This document shows, piece by piece, positions 47,076-61,327 of a stretch of DNA of 64,000 nt. The DNA lies in the NCBI GenBank assembly GCA_020284085.1, contig JACEVL010000031.1, positions 913,408 to 977,407 on the forward strand, given 5' to 3'. Source of the DNA: Aporrectodea caliginosa (lineage: Eukaryota; Annelida; Clitellata; Crassiclitellata; Lumbricidae). Each line of letters starts with the position of its first letter. Position 1 is the stretch's first letter. The notes beneath the pieces are model-generated. The model was not told where the DNA came from and made no database searches. It was given only the letters and a program-made list of their open reading frames with translations. The translations under genes and the position numbers were made by a program.

Positions 47076-48755
47076 ACTGCCCTCAAAAGCCAAAACGCAG
47101 TAACTCGGAAAACCAATATTTTGCACAAACTTGATTTGAAGGTTTATTAGAAAAATCTCGAAATTTATCCATTCAATCCCAAAACTATTTACACCATAAA
47201 TTGTATTAAATTTTGTGTTATTTCATGGTTGAAATAAAAAAAATTAATATTCGTGATTATCGATATAAATACTCAAAAATCGTTTGTACTGCGTTTTGGC
47301 TTTGCATTTCCATGCGAATTGAACTAGTCAATACACATAACTGCGTTGTGGCTTACCAATTTTATTCAGTGTGAAGTGGTAATAAGCCTGGGATTGCACT
47401 TTATAACTGATGCTGTTACAATTAACTTTGTTTGTTTTAAATTGAACTACTTGAACTACAGTTTTAATTTGAACAGCAATTAATTTTTTTTAAGTAAGCT
47501 ATATAGCAAAAACAATCACATTGAAAGCTATAAAAATTGAACATTGGACACTTAACTAGATTTCGTCATGTAAATTATAATAGTTATTCACTGTTGCTTT
47601 ACACAATTATTTACAGATAGAATATAATGTTTTCAAAAACAATGTTGAGCAAATTCATCATGAAAAATAAATAAATTTGAACAGTTGAACATTCCACAGT
47701 AACATTAGAGATCACTTTATAGGTAGGCTAAATAAACTCCCTAAACTACACCAATATTATACAATAGATATGTAAATTATTAGCTCTTGAGAACAAATTT
47801 CATGCCATAAATCTCTTAGCGAAAGCTCTCATACAGTTTTTGCAATACAACAGGTAATTTAAACCAAAGGTTCGTCTGCAGGGCGTCTGAAACATGCCTA
47901 CAATTCGATTTACGCTATTACTTAGAGTAAAATATCTTAAAACGTAACATAAAAGAAAAAACTAAACATTTAATAGCCATCTGTCCTATCCGTGTATTCG
48001 TTCTTGGAGCAGGGGTGCTTAATGCGCATTGTATAATAAGCTAATACATGTGGAGTGTGACCTGGATAGCCTACCAAAATTATAAATTGTTCAAGAGATA
48101 TTGGTCTCTGTATTGTTGGGCAGATGACTGAAAAATAGGGCGTCTATAACATGCCTACAATTCGATTAACGCAACTAATTAGAGTAAAATATCTTAAAAC
48201 GTCATATAAAAGAAAAAACCTAAACATTAAGTAGTCATCTGTGCTTTCCGTGTATTAGTCACACCCACGTAACAGTGATAACAGCATCGTGAAAAATATA
48301 TAAAATATTAACTAACAGACTGTTTTGTTTTATGCAATTATAATTAACGATTAACATTTTAAAACTTTTTACAATTAAAACGCTTTATTTAACTTACTTC
48401 AGATTAATTCGGATTGATTAACTGGTTTCACGCTCATTAATTCTAAACTAAACCGGAAATCGATTGCCTAAACGCTGACTTATTACTAAGCCATAACGCA
48501 GCACTGCGTTTTGGCTTGGTATTCATTTGTCAGAGCAGCAGAATGCTGTGGTTATAACGCAGTACTATGTTTTGGCTTGGCATCCAGTGAAAAATATCCG
48601 ACTTACTGCGTTTTGGCAACACAAAATCTCGGAAACCAGTGATAGTTCAGCTCCAACAATTTTTTAACATGAAGATAGTTACATCTTAAGTGCAAAAATG
48701 AGAAAAAGTGAAAAAAAATTTTTCCGAGTTACTGCGTTTTGGCTTTGGACGGCAG
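47076..48755. mobile_element. Inverted-repeat element with ACTGCGTTTTGGCTT subterminal motifs
   Basis: The left end is CTGCCCTCAAAAGCCAAAAC and the right end inwards is CTGCCGTCCAAAGCCAAAAC. Both continue GCAGTAACTCGGAAAA, giving an inverted repeat of about 36 bp with two mismatches. The motif CTGCGTTTTGGC or a variant recurs at 47288, 47342, 48503, 48567 and 48603. An internal direct duplication of about 110 bp lies at 47876-47985 and 48137-48245. No coding capacity. It sits inside a CATA array; CATACGTATACATACATACA occurs on both sides, which could be a target duplication or array homology. Confidence 0.82.
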
Positions 48756-48932
48756 CATACGTATACATACATACATACATACATACATACATACATACAT
48801 ACATACATACATACATACATACATACATACATACATACATACATACATACATACATACATACATACATACATACATACATACATACATACATACATACAT
48901 ACATACATACATACATACATACATACATACAT
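48756..48932. repeat. (CATA)n microsatellite
   Basis: About 42 near-perfect CATA units, continuing imperfectly to 49025. Confidence 0.97.
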
Positions 48933-49139
48933 AGTATCATGTACATTATGCATTCATACAAACATACATACATGTATATACATGCACACATATGTACATT
49001 TTTCATGCAAACATTACATGCATACATCCATGAATGATAGTAATTGTTATCGCATATTTATATAGCTCCTAAGCCTACAGACTCATCAGAGGGTCTCTCG
49101 ATTTGACAGCGCAAAACATCGATGGCATCCAATGCTTAC

Positions 49140-49380
49140 GGTAGAGACAAACTTCAATATAATCTAGCCTAATCTAATACAATGTTAATGCATTGCAATG
49201 TAATAAATCCAATCTTATTTAATCCAATGACTTCTATAGCGCCACTATCATAACGCCCAGTGCATTAGGCGATGGCCGCTATATCTCAGTCAGATTTACA
49301 TTACATCACTTTACAACTTGAAGGCAATGATATTTGCCGATGGAAACCGACAATGACGAACAGTTACTATGTCGTCACAC
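49140..49380. repeat. Interspersed repeat R1, third copy (partial)
   Basis: Degenerate CTAATCTAATACAATG units, then TTCTATAGCGCCACTATCAT, CAGTGCATTAGGCGATGG and CCGACAATGACGAACAGTTA, as at 5060-5215. Confidence 0.7.
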
Positions 49381-49614
49381 AATGAGACCGGAAGCTCTTG
49401 ATGCCATGGCAACGTGTTTGTCCTGAAAGCCTGGCGGACGACGAGAGCAATGGACGCCACCTGGCGGACGGTGCGACGGCGTCAATGCATCTGGCGAAAC
49501 AATGGCGACTTCCGGAGCAATTTCCCGCCTTTGTAAGTCGAGTAATTGAACAGACGACCACCGACGGTTGATTTGCAGACGACAGACGACACACACACAA
49601 GTACAAACAGACTG

Positions 49615-50190
49615 CTAGGGTAGGACGAAGAGAAGGACGGACAGAAGGACGAGCAGAAGGACGGACAAAAGGAAGGACAGAAGGACAGACAGAAGGACGG
49701 ATAGAAGGACGGGCAGAAAAACTGAAAGAAGGACGGGCAGAAGGACGGACAGAAGGACGGACAATAGGACAGACAGAAGGACGGATAGAAGGACGAGCAG
49801 AAGGACGGACAAAAGGAAGGACAGAAGGACGGATAGAAGGACGGGCAGAAAAACTGAAAGAAGGACGGGCAGAAGGACGGACAGAAGGACGGACAATAGG
49901 ACAGACAGAAGGACGGATAGAAGGACGAGCAGAAGGACGGACAAAAGGAAGGACAGAAGGACGGATAGAAGGACGGGCAGAAAAACTGAAAGAAGGACGG
50001 GCAGAAGGACGGACAGAAGGACGGACAATAGGACAGACAGAAGGACGGATAGAAGGACGGGCAGAAGGACGGACAGAAGGACGGACAATAGGACAGACAG
50101 AAGGACGGATAGAAGGACGGGCAGAAGGACGGACAGAAGGACGGACAGAAGGACGTACAGAAGAACGGACAAAAGGATGGGCAGAATGAC
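49615..50190. repeat. 12-bp minisatellite with a 132-bp higher-order period
   Basis: Consensus GGACGGACAGAA with variants GGATAGAA, GGACAATA and AAAACTGAAAGA. The variant AAAAACTGAAAG recurs at about 49717, 49849 and 49980, a period of 132 bp (11 units). All three minus-strand frames are open over more than 200 codons because the unit lacks stops; none is a gene. Confidence 0.93.
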
Positions 50191-50764
50191 TCTGCAATGG
50201 ACTGTCGGAGGAACATTTGTCTTGATGAAAAGATATTGCCTATAAATAAATCTCAGGGTTTCCAAGGAGAGTGCAAAAGAAAAAGAATCATCAGGCTCAC
50301 TCTTTCTTTTCCTATCTCTGTCTCTCTGTATCTCTTATTCGCTCACTCGCCCTCTACGCCCAGATTCTGCATATTACACAGGGCACATATATCATACTTA
50401 TTTACATGCATATGTGCATTTGCTTATTTATAACCCATTGCAAATGTATTCGCAGGTGTCGGTATATGTTTGTATATTATTTGTGCGCATTCATGTGATT
50501 GCATATTAATGTAGCCAATCTCTGTACAATTGTATGTGTAAGCTTATAGCTATCCCGCTATGTATCATTGTGCGTGGATATATAGGATAATTTGCATCAT
50601 TGTCTGTGCGTCTTGGTATCATTCTATATGATGCAGAGAGAAGGTCTAAGTTTCACCAACAGAAACGGCACAACATTTCCAGTTGATCTTATGGGACGCA
50701 CCCTTCTCGAGACGTTAGAATGGTAAGAAAGATGCATTCGATAGGTTCGTAAAATACGCTATAT
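50191..50764. other. No gene seen
   Basis: Unassigned sequence ending in a LINE-type terminus, ACGCTATATAAAT (50756), immediately before the GATA array. Confidence 0.4.
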
Positions 50765-52215
<1,451 letters not shown>

Positions 52216-52789
52216 TGCATACATACATACAAACATACATACATACATCCAAATATACATACAAACATACACACCTACAGTCCTTCACACATATATACAA
52301 ACATACATACACACATACATATACATACATGCAAAAAGTAGGACTTAGTTGGAAATCTGCAGGCATCTCCTAAGCTCGCAAAACAGTCGTTTTATCTACG
52401 GTTCCCATAAACCTGAACGGGTGCCTAGCGCCCATGAAGCTGTCAATTGAGGGGGTTTGCGAGGAACGTGTCTTCCCTGGCAAATGGCTTCATATGGAGG
52501 TCGACTGAATGGGGAGACACGCCATAACTCATCCGGCCAATAAGAATCCCGTACACAGCGAATCAATCAGCAGAGTCTGGAGGGCCAGAGAAATTAATGA
52601 CCGAAAACGAGAGAGAAGGACTCGAAGAAAAAGACCGACAAGTATTATACAGGCAGTGCGATATCAAACATATCATATATATATATTACGGCATATCAAT
52701 ACTGGTACTAGTAAGAAATAGTAATTAATTAATTGGTAGAATCACCATTTGTATAATTATGCGGTATCGTTTGGCAGTCTTCTATAGAG
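52216..52789. other. No gene seen
   Basis: CATA-like residue to 52330, then unassigned sequence. A 70-codon open frame at 52509-52721 is Arg-rich and unrecognised. Confidence 0.35.
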
Positions 52790-53100
52790 GTTTGACGACT
52801 GTTCGTTCTCTGTCTCAGGACCCACTGCATGGAACAGTCTTCCGGACCATGTAAAGAATGCGCCGTCTCTGGAGATATTTAAGAATTACTATGTTATATC
52901 TCATACTTGTGTTTCAATTGTTCTGCCAAAAAATTGCCTTTTTGTTACAGGTGGCCCATTAGCGGGACCTAGGTCCATTAGGGTCGTATTCCTTTTGATC
53001 CCCTTGTTGCTTGTCTGTTTTTCTCTCTCTTGTACTTGCTTTTCGTTGTTTTATACTTGGGTTCAATAAAACTTATCGTTATGGTTATGGTTATTTAAAT
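52790..53100 (+). pseudogene. LINE C-terminal fragment with ATGGTT tail
   Basis: RSLSQDPLHGTVFRTM in one frame corresponds to SGPTAWNSLPDHVKNAPSLE in the frame matching other LINEs, followed by IFKNYYV. The 3' part ends TTCAATAAAACTTATCGTTA with TGGTTA units. Decayed. Confidence 0.7.
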
Positions 53101-54509
53101 AACAGCTCAATACCTATCATTTGAAACAATCTGCCATTGACTTTTTGAACTCATGTGCAGCGCCCTTTCCTTCGGCCCCGACTGTGATACTGCGCTACTT
53201 ACAGATAGTCATTTTAATTATCAGTATTATTATTTTTTACCCAATAGGTAGATAATGATAAATCAGGTTGTGCCTGCCTTAGCGTTGTGCAAACCGTGCG
53301 GTTGCACAGGACCCGCAACTTATGGGGGACAGAAAATGTCACAGAAAACTGTCGTGACATGATTCGAGACGCCGTAAGAATGTTTATGGTTTCGACTAAA
53401 TCTTCTATCTTTATCAATAAAATAAAAGTTAGATGGTACCAACAATTTACTAAAATAAAATGAATAGCAATGAATAACAATTTGACTTGTATCCTGCACG
53501 AATCAGTAGGTTACTGTTTTCATTTGCTGCCACCTGGCGAATGGAATACTGTTAGGTTTCACTGCTTTTGATTTGAGCCTTGTCACTGATTAGGGTAATG
53601 CTTTACACATAGCGGTTATGCTTCTTTTAGTAGTTGTTTGACAACTATTATAGTCCCGTGGCCCAAAAGTATAATCTGCACAGGGTTTGAAATATTCTAA
53701 GGCATTTTGCTTCCCCAGGTGATACTTTGATAAAAATTGTTCGGAGACAGAAAAAAGGGCATCTAGAGACTATACTCTTCGCTCTATCTACATGTATACC
53801 TAGAATATATCTACTCACGTGGTCGCAACACGATTCTATGCAATGCCTATGCGTGGCCCAACATTTTATAATTCGACAACTTCTGTTCTATAGTAATGGC
53901 ACAGGATTTTGCTTCATTATTATTGTAGATTTAACTGAGAAATGATAATGAGCTTTTGGTAAATTGGAATCGCTGGAGGCAAAACGACAATGATCCAACG
54001 TGTTTAGACATGCGCAAAATTAAATATTGTGCTAGTGAGGACGCAATCGAAGAACGTCATAGTGATTTGGCTACAACAGAAAATGACGTCATGTGTTTAT
54101 TGTCGATACTATGCATAGGATAGACCTACACGACCTAATCTAGTCTAAAAAAAACTCCTATAGCGCCTATCAAGTGAACGAATAATTCCATGTTGAAAGC
54201 CAAGAAAAGAATGAAACATGCTACGAAGGAATTGAGACCAAGAATTTATGAGTTTTTGGTCGAGATCTGAAGACCAAAGACAAACTCTGCAGAGCGAAAT
54301 ATTTGCTTGAAGAGAGTTCCAAAGTATAGGATTAGCAACATAAAGGCGCGTCTAATGACAGAGCTGTTCTTGTTGACGTCATAGTTGAGAAGGAGAGGTC
54401 TTTGACGTCATTTCTGTTGTAGTCACTTACTATGACGTTCTTTTTTAGACGAATTTTAAAACGTTTCATCTTACAATGTACAATCAAAGGTATCTGATAA
54501 CGCAGTCAC
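53101..54509. other. No gene seen
   Basis: Unassigned. 54140-54170 contains CTCCTATAGCGCCTATCAAG, another GCGCTATA-type LINE or SINE end on the minus strand. Confidence 0.35.
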
Positions 54510-54652
54510 TAATTCAAATTTCTGAAATGTTGTTTTAGGTGTCCCTAGTTAGCGGGATTTTGATCCCTTTTGGGACTCCTCTTGCGGCCAATCCTGATAT
54601 TTTATGTTAAATGTTATTGTGAATTTTATTTGACATGGCTTCAATAAAAGAG

Positions 54653-54686
<34 letters not shown>

Positions 54687-54687
54687 C
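54510..54687 (+). mobile_element. LINE 3' end with GATT tail
   Basis: CCCTAGTTAGCGGGATTTTG, then TTCAATAAAAGAGTTTTGAT and about eight GATT units. It has the same design as the 36.06-kb LINE tail. Confidence 0.65.
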
Positions 54688-56310
54688 TTAACGCTCGTCT
54701 CCGCATGCAACGCCCTTCAGAGGTCACAACAACGCTATATAAATGTTTAGACATTTATGTAGTGTAATATGACAATTGGCAAAGAAAAAGTTAGTTTTCA
54801 AGCCCTGATCTTTTACGGTAATTATCACGTATCGTAAAAGGCGTTAAAACACTGCTTTGGCAGCAGTCGCTATATTATTGCCATACACATTATAGCGAAT
54901 CATTTTATCACACAGTAGTTAATCTATTGTTGCAATTGTATGCTTTCGTCGAATGACATGAAAAGGACATCGTAGCGATATGCATATGTATAGGCCTAGC
55001 CATACCTAACAACTGTTTCCAATACAACAATAATTACTGCAAACTCTTTCATTTGTCATCTACAAATAATAATAATAATGCAATATATATATAATATATA
55101 ATAATATATATATATATATATATATATATGAAACAAAGACCAATTATAAAGGCGAAGAGGTAAGCAAGTTCTGGCACGAGAACGTTCAATGATTTGTCTT
55201 GTGTGCCTATCCATCTGAAGACCAAGTTTTTATGTTCTCACGAACCTGTAACATTCATTTGTTCAGGGGACTAAGAAAGAATCTGAGGCTACCTATTCCG
55301 CAATGTGGAATGCGTCTTGTAAATGGCCTACAAATATTTAAGTCTTTCAAGGCTATCCCGGGACGATAGTAACTCAATAGCTATAATTGTCCTGGGGCTA
55401 CAATAGCCATGGGATCGGCTAAGCATAACCTCGTCACGCAATCCTTTCTGTACTCTCTTATTCTATTACTCTAACTCTTCAATGTTTTTCATTCCTGTCT
55501 ATTTGATGAATAACTCCCACCAATGATACAGCACAATTACATTGGTCTATTGGTTAGAGGGCTGGCCTGTAACTTGCTCAGCGCCGTGGTCGTATGGTCG
55601 TGTGTAGGCCTGCCTCTTAACTTTGGATTGAGGACAATAAAATTATGAAATACCAATGTATCGTGGTGTTTATATCTATCTGATATACATACGTGTATAA
55701 TGTATGATCAGACTTTCTACATATCTGAGTGCACATAAGTATATGATTTAATACTAGCCAATGTAGCGAACGTATGTACGAATCTGTTGATTTGATCTGT
55801 ATTTCTTGATGTACTTGTACACACTGCGTATCAGGATAATATAAATGAGGATATCACTAGGACTAACGCTAAAAGGAGCAATGGACTTGACAAATGACCG
55901 GTGACAATGGAGATCATTTATTCATACCCATCGCCGCCAAATGACTGGGGTCAGGATTCTCAGGAACTGATGATGATGATTATTATTGCATGCATATAGA
56001 TTGAAGTTAATATATTTATATATCTGCAAGTGTTTATGCATATAATACGAGGTTTGTATTTATATACATACGCGTAGCATAGAGGCTATTGTGAGAAATC
56101 TCTAAACAATTATATCTATTGGATACCCATAGCAGTAACAACAACTATGGCCAAGCTGCTGATTGTTTTGTTTACAGTACAAATAAGATTAGAGACATTT
56201 CGCCAGGAAGCCTAGCGATAGTCATGCTCCATCTGTTCTTCTTCGACTTCTTTCTCTTTCATCCAATCCTCCATCTTAACATCATCATCATAATTAGCAG
56301 TCTACCTCAT
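54688..56310. other. No gene seen
   Basis: Contains an AT run at 55085-55128. The rest is unassigned. Confidence 0.35.
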
Positions 56311-56315
56311 CTTCA

Positions 56316-56317
<2 letters not shown>

Positions 56318-56399
<82 letters not shown>

Positions 56400-56410
56400 C
56401 CATCATCATC
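56318..56410. repeat. (CAT)n microsatellite
   Basis: About 27 CAT units. The poly-His frame spanning it is an artefact. CAT-rich scatter continues to 56600. Confidence 0.95.
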
Positions 56411-56984
56411 ATTATCACCACTACCACACTACGCGTCACCACTGTCACCTTCATCACCGTCATCAGTTTTCAGTACGATTATCATCAGCGCCTTCATACA
56501 TCGCAGTCATCTTTACCACAATTATGACATGACGCAGAGCAATGTCATCATCATCACCATCATCATCACAGCGCTCACCCTCCTCATTTTCATCATCATA
56601 ATGCACATCATCACCTTCCTCCGCATCCGCCCAATCTACGCCATCCTCAGCTATCGTCCAACAAAATGCGCCGCATAAATAACCAATTACATTACTCGAC
56701 AGCGATCAGTATTAGGCGCACGAGCCGGAAGGCAATACGTCCGGGTTTAGCGACGGGATTTTCGGATTCGCTTGTCGACGCATTGGCGACTATTTGCCGT
56801 GACACATCCCAGCTCACTTCCGGTGCGTTCGTATTCAAAGCACGACGTCATAGACACGTCACTCGGCCGACCATCCACCCTTCAACCAATCCACTCTTCT
56901 GCTCTGGTTCCATTCACCCTGAAGGACTCATTACTTGGACCGGTGACATGGCTCCGAAAGACTTAGCCTAGGAAATGCCTGAAC
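56411..56984. other. No gene seen
   Basis: GC-richer 56650-56970 has an open 101-codon frame without recognisable motifs. Confidence 0.35.
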
Positions 56985-57180
56985 ATGGAAGAGGATAGTG
57001 GCACTCGGTGCGATCAGATTCGAGAAGGGAACAATGGAACTCGATGCGAATGGGTCAATGAAGTGGATAATGACACCGGTGCGATCTGGTTCGAGAAGGG
57101 AAGACGAAACTCTATGCGCTAAGGGAAAAGAAGATGATAATGGAATACCCCGGTGTGATTAAATAACTATAGCAAAGGAA
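56985..57180. repeat. Imperfect tandem repeat of about 70 bp
   Basis: GGCACTCGGTGCGATCAGAT then TCGAGAAGGGAACAATGGAA is followed by a second unit (GACACCGGTGCGATCTGGTT, then CGAGAAGGGAAGACGAAACT) and a third degraded one. Confidence 0.7.
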
Positions 57181-57469
57181 AATGATACCCTATAGTGTGA
57201 TCAGGTTAGGGTCGGGTGCGATTAGTTGGGGAAAAATTGGAGGTCAGTTTGATTTCCAGCAGTGGGGGTTGTAGGGATATTTAAGGAGTGTGTAACCGTG
57301 AGAGGGAAAACGCGTGTACGCAGAAGCGAAATATATGGGAGAAACAACTTCGCCAGTGAGAGATAGTAGTCTCAACCGGTGGGAGATAGACTATAAGTTA
57401 AAGAGTAGAAGCGTGACGTATGAAAAGATTGGAGAATGTATGAAATCATTTATGAAATATTTGGATATT

Positions 57470-57740
57470 TTGGTACCTTCAATTGTAGCTAGTCTGGACT
57501 AGTGAAGGCAGGAAAAGATGTGTGGCTAGCAGTGACGTATTTGGATAGACTTTATCTTCAATGGTAGTTAGCCTGTGGTAGAGGAAGAAAATAAATTTCT
57601 GTGGGCAGACATGGAGAGAATGTATGATCAGTGGTAACTAGTTTTTAGCATAGAGGAACGAAAAGACGTGGGGTTTGTTTGGACAAAATGCCTCCTCAGT
57701 GGTAGCTATAGTCTCTACCAGAGGGATAAAGAAAATAATT
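57470..57740. repeat. Imperfect tandem repeat of about 80 bp
   Basis: Four diverged units built on TTCAATGGTAGTTAGCCTGT ... AGAGGAAGAAAAT, near 57478, 57557, 57628 and 57698. Confidence 0.55.
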
Positions 57741-57879
57741 ATTTGAGGACAGGAGAGGCATGTATGAAGAGAATGAATTTATCTTCAAAGACATAGGCCA
57801 AGGAACTGCGGCTGCAATTAATAATTGTTATCAAAGTCCGCCGATGTATTTGTGTCAGTATAACTGAGACTAAGAAATA

Positions 57880-57990
57880 TACCTGACCCTTCACTGGTAT
57901 GGCCCTGGAACAGTCTTCCTGCAGAGATTCAGGCGGCCAAAGGCGTGCATTTTCTTAAAAGATAGTTAAGAAATACTTACTATATATGTC
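57880..57990 (+). pseudogene. LINE C-terminal scrap
   Basis: One frame gives VWPWNSLPAEIQAAKGVHFL then a stop and RNTYY, matching the W-N-S-L-P...FK..L end of LINE reverse transcriptases. Confidence 0.6.
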
Positions 57991-57996
57991 TGAGCA

Positions 57997-58130
57997 CTTG
58001 TTATAGCTCCCATTCAAGATTTCTACTCAGAGGCGCTCCCGACTACAGCTCGGACACTGAATCGGAGTTTCACGCCGAAGCGCATGAGCAATTGCGAGTG
58101 AAGGACTTGCCCAGGGTCCCTACTTGCTAT
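57997..58130 (-). mobile_element. tRNA-derived SINE, copy 3 (3' half)
   Basis: On the minus strand: GGGACCCTGGGCAAGTCCTT, CGCAATTGCTCATGCGCTTC, TCGGGAGCGCCTCTGAGTAG. It lacks the tRNA-like 5' region. Confidence 0.8.
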
Positions 58131-58640
58131 GTAACTCACAGCATTTGCGATGGCAGTTGACAATGCAGAGCAGTGTAATTGTAATTGTTTATGGAACGTT
58201 TATAAATCGTCACTCAGCGATACAGAGGAGCTCCCGACAGTGCTATTGCTAATAATTAGAGTGAACTTCCTAGCATCCTAGAAATATATACGAGAGAGAT
58301 TTTTAGGTTACAGTTAGACTTGGATCCCTCTGACATGGCACAGCGCTCGTGAATAAAGCAGTGCCCCGTGCATAGCTTTTGAGTAGCGCTTTAGAATTTC
58401 GAGATTACGATTACGTGACTTAAGTTCGAGAGAAGTAAGTAAGTTTATGGAATAGTTAGACTTAGGTTGAGTTACGTTCGATTCAGAATCAAGGTTTGAT
58501 TCAGACAAGTCATGCCAGGTTAACTCTGGTTCAACATTCATTCGCTGCAGGCGTAGACACGAAAAGCAAAAATCCAATAACCGCATCTGCGACCTTTTCA
58601 TCTCCTTCGGGTCACCAGACTAATTATCGCGTGCCACACA
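58131..58640. other. SINE-like end, otherwise no gene seen
   Basis: 58345-58430 is the GAGTAGCGCTTTAGAATTTC then GAGATTACGATTACG repeat end also found at 16.3 and 44.8 kb. Confidence 0.45.
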
Positions 58641-59160
58641 CGGGAACCTCAATCACAGCATAGTGCCTGAATCTTACTCCAACCTGTGCGACAGTCCCCT
58701 CGCCTTGGGCGACGCTCACTCCATCTGTCGACGGCCAGCGTCCAAGTCTCGCTCAAATTACCGTCGGCGGTCTCGCGTTCTCTCGCGTGCTTTCGACGAG
58801 ACGAGAAATGGCATTTATCTGGATTCCGAGGCCACGCGACAAGATTTCTAACGTGATTAGAGCCGCGTCGATGGTGCCAACACCCCCACACCGCCCTACC
58901 CCTACACAGACAGACAGATAGACAGACAGGCAGACACGCACACACGTGTGAAGACGGATACGCCGCCAGTGAAGCAGTTAGACGGTCAAAGAGACAAAAG
59001 GTCAGGCAGCCAGTCATTCAACCAGGCACACATGTAGCGAGACAGCTAGACAGTCGCACACACGTACAGACTAAACAAACACGCAGACAGAGGCAGACAA
59101 ACAGACAGAGAGATAGGCAGTCGGACAGAAGGGCAGACAGACATACACCTTCTCAGCGCA
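58641..59160. other. CAGA-rich sequence, no gene seen
   Basis: CAGACAGA/GACAGG-rich from 58900 to 59145. A minus-strand Leu/Val/Cys-Ser-rich frame arises from this composition. Confidence 0.5.
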
Positions 59161-60940
59161 CTCCACAACCACCCCACCTACACCACCTGAATCCATTGCA
59201 GACAATTCGTAGACCGAACTCCTCAGTCTGCCACTACCATCCATCACGCCTCCGGTAATATCTGCATAAACCATCAGATATATTGGCTGGACAGAGAAAT
59301 AAGTAGGCGAGTAAACAAGTGAGTTATTCTTTCTAGCTATGTTAATGCGCACCTGTTCGGATCCCTTAAAGCTGTCTTCGTAGAGGTGTAAAAAAGTTAA
59401 TGAAATGCGCTTCGTAAAAACCAGATATATATTTAAGTTACATACATATTATAGATAAATACTATTACCAAGTGAATGAGTATGCAAGCAAGTTAAGGTG
59501 AAGTTGCTAATTGCCGTCATGCAGTTACCGTCATAAGTCAGATGAGAGTTTCATTTTAGCGGTTTCTGGAAGTACATTGTTATTGGGTCACAAATAAATC
59601 GTCCGTACGTAAAAGAGTGTGATATCCGTTTTATTGATAACCAACAACTGATAATTTTGAAGTTTTTCTCTTTATTTGTTTAGTAGTGATCATCACCGCA
59701 ACAAGCAATGCATACCACTCTGCAACGTTTTGGTATTTTACAATTAATATAGTGTTACCTTCATGGTATAATGTTGATAACGCCAAATAACTTCTCAAAT
59801 CAAGCAAACATTAATTTACCGTCAGGCTATGACGAGAGATATTTTTAGTTACCGGCATGTTGAAAGATGACATTTTGCATGTGCACACATGATTTGTATA
59901 ACGATATCAATATCGCTACATGTATGGCGCTTACTGGTTTTTGTCACAATGAATGTAGCTTACAGAAGCCAAGGAAATGAACGTAGGCTGTATCTTCTAA
60001 GGAATTATTTCCAGCATCTGCTCCCTCTTCAAAGTGGCTTCAATTATATAGAAACAAGTCTTCAGCAACTGGTAAGAAAAAGCTAGAGGCAAGTCAAAAA
60101 CCTTTGCAGAACCTGTAGCATGGATAAATCCCCTAGCACAACAAGAGAATGATTCTCTAATAGAAAAAAAATCCGAAACAAAGAGGAAAATTACCGCCAG
60201 CCAAAGAAAAGAAGTTGTAAAGAAATAAAAACATTAATAAGACTTCTACAGATAAGGTCAGCAGAAAAACCACCAAGCACGGTTCAACCAGCGGCTGTTG
60301 GAAAACAGAAAAACAGTAGAACTTCAAAGAAAAACTACCAACTGTAAAGTGAATTAGTATTCTAGCGGTAGGCCTGAAAATATAGGCCTAGCTAAGTCTA
60401 TAGGCCTAGTCTGAGTAGTTATTTCATTTCCTTAATTTTTTGCAGACTGAGTACCGTAAATACTAAACTTCTAGAATCAAGATGTTTAGAGACTACAATA
60501 ACGACTGTAATTTCTATGCTTTGTAATTAAATGACCTAAGAGGAGGCTTAATTAGGCCTACCTAATTCAAAACCGTCATCCTATGCTTCTACTCTGCATG
60601 ATCCAGGGCATTTTCTTTTCCTCTCCAAAAATTCTCCATGCCAACCTCCCCCACCCGATGTCCGGGTCACCCTCCTGCAACCATTGCACCAGTTCCCTAC
60701 ACAAACGACGGACTAGCTCCTCTCTCCTAAAACACCCAACGTCGACTTTTTGATTTCCGCGAGATTGACGGAAATTGTCTGGACGATAGCTAGATGTCGG
60801 CACTATGTCATATTGACGGAAATAATTGGTTAACGTCATCCTCTGATAATTAGATTACGTCACAATGCCGTTAGACGAAAAATCAAGACGGTAACTGAAA
60901 ATAATATAGCAACATTTTCATAAAATAACTTTTTGTAATA
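59161..60940. other. No gene seen
   Basis: Unassigned. Three TAGGCCTA-type motifs lie at 60365-60415. Confidence 0.35.
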
Positions 60941-61327
60941 TTTAATGTGCAGTCATAAATACACTTATATCCGTGAGCTGAAGATTCCACCCACGCCACC
61001 TTCACGTGGTCCCTCCTGTTTCAACGGAGTGCGTGGTGGACGACCGAGTGCTCGCCGGTATAAGCGAGTGCCCCATGGGCGAAGAAGCTGAAGGACGGAC
61101 GATGAACGGCATCGACGCTGAGAGATGGTGTCTCTCCATAAAAACACCGGGAGGAAGGCAACGGGAAACCACCTCCCTATTCATCCCGAGGAATATGTAA
61201 AATGACGCCAAACAGAAATGGCGTCGTTGGACATACGAACCTGCCTGAGGGCAGAGAACGTGAAGAAGAAGAAGAGAATGTTTAATGTGCAGTCATAAAT
61301 ACACTTATATCCGTGAGCTGAAGATTC
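60941..61327 (+). mobile_element. Retroposon-like insert with 47-bp flanking direct repeats
   Basis: 60941-60987 and 61281-61327 are identical over 47 bp (TTTAATGTGCAGTCATAAAT onwards). The 293-bp insert (60988-61280) is GC-richer than its surroundings and ends in GTGAAGAAGAAGAAGAGAAT, a GAA-rich tail as in some LINEs. The length of the duplication is unusual. Confidence 0.65.

Noticed and set aside
49367..50265. Long overlapping minus-strand frames (up to 276 codons) rich in Arg-Pro-Ser, Cys-Pro-Ser or Leu-Leu-Ser-Val
   Set aside because: All three frames are open because a 12-bp unit lacks stops; no gene structure is visible.
56119..56532. Histidine-rich 137-codon frame
   Set aside because: Spans a CAT microsatellite; the flanking residues show no known domain.
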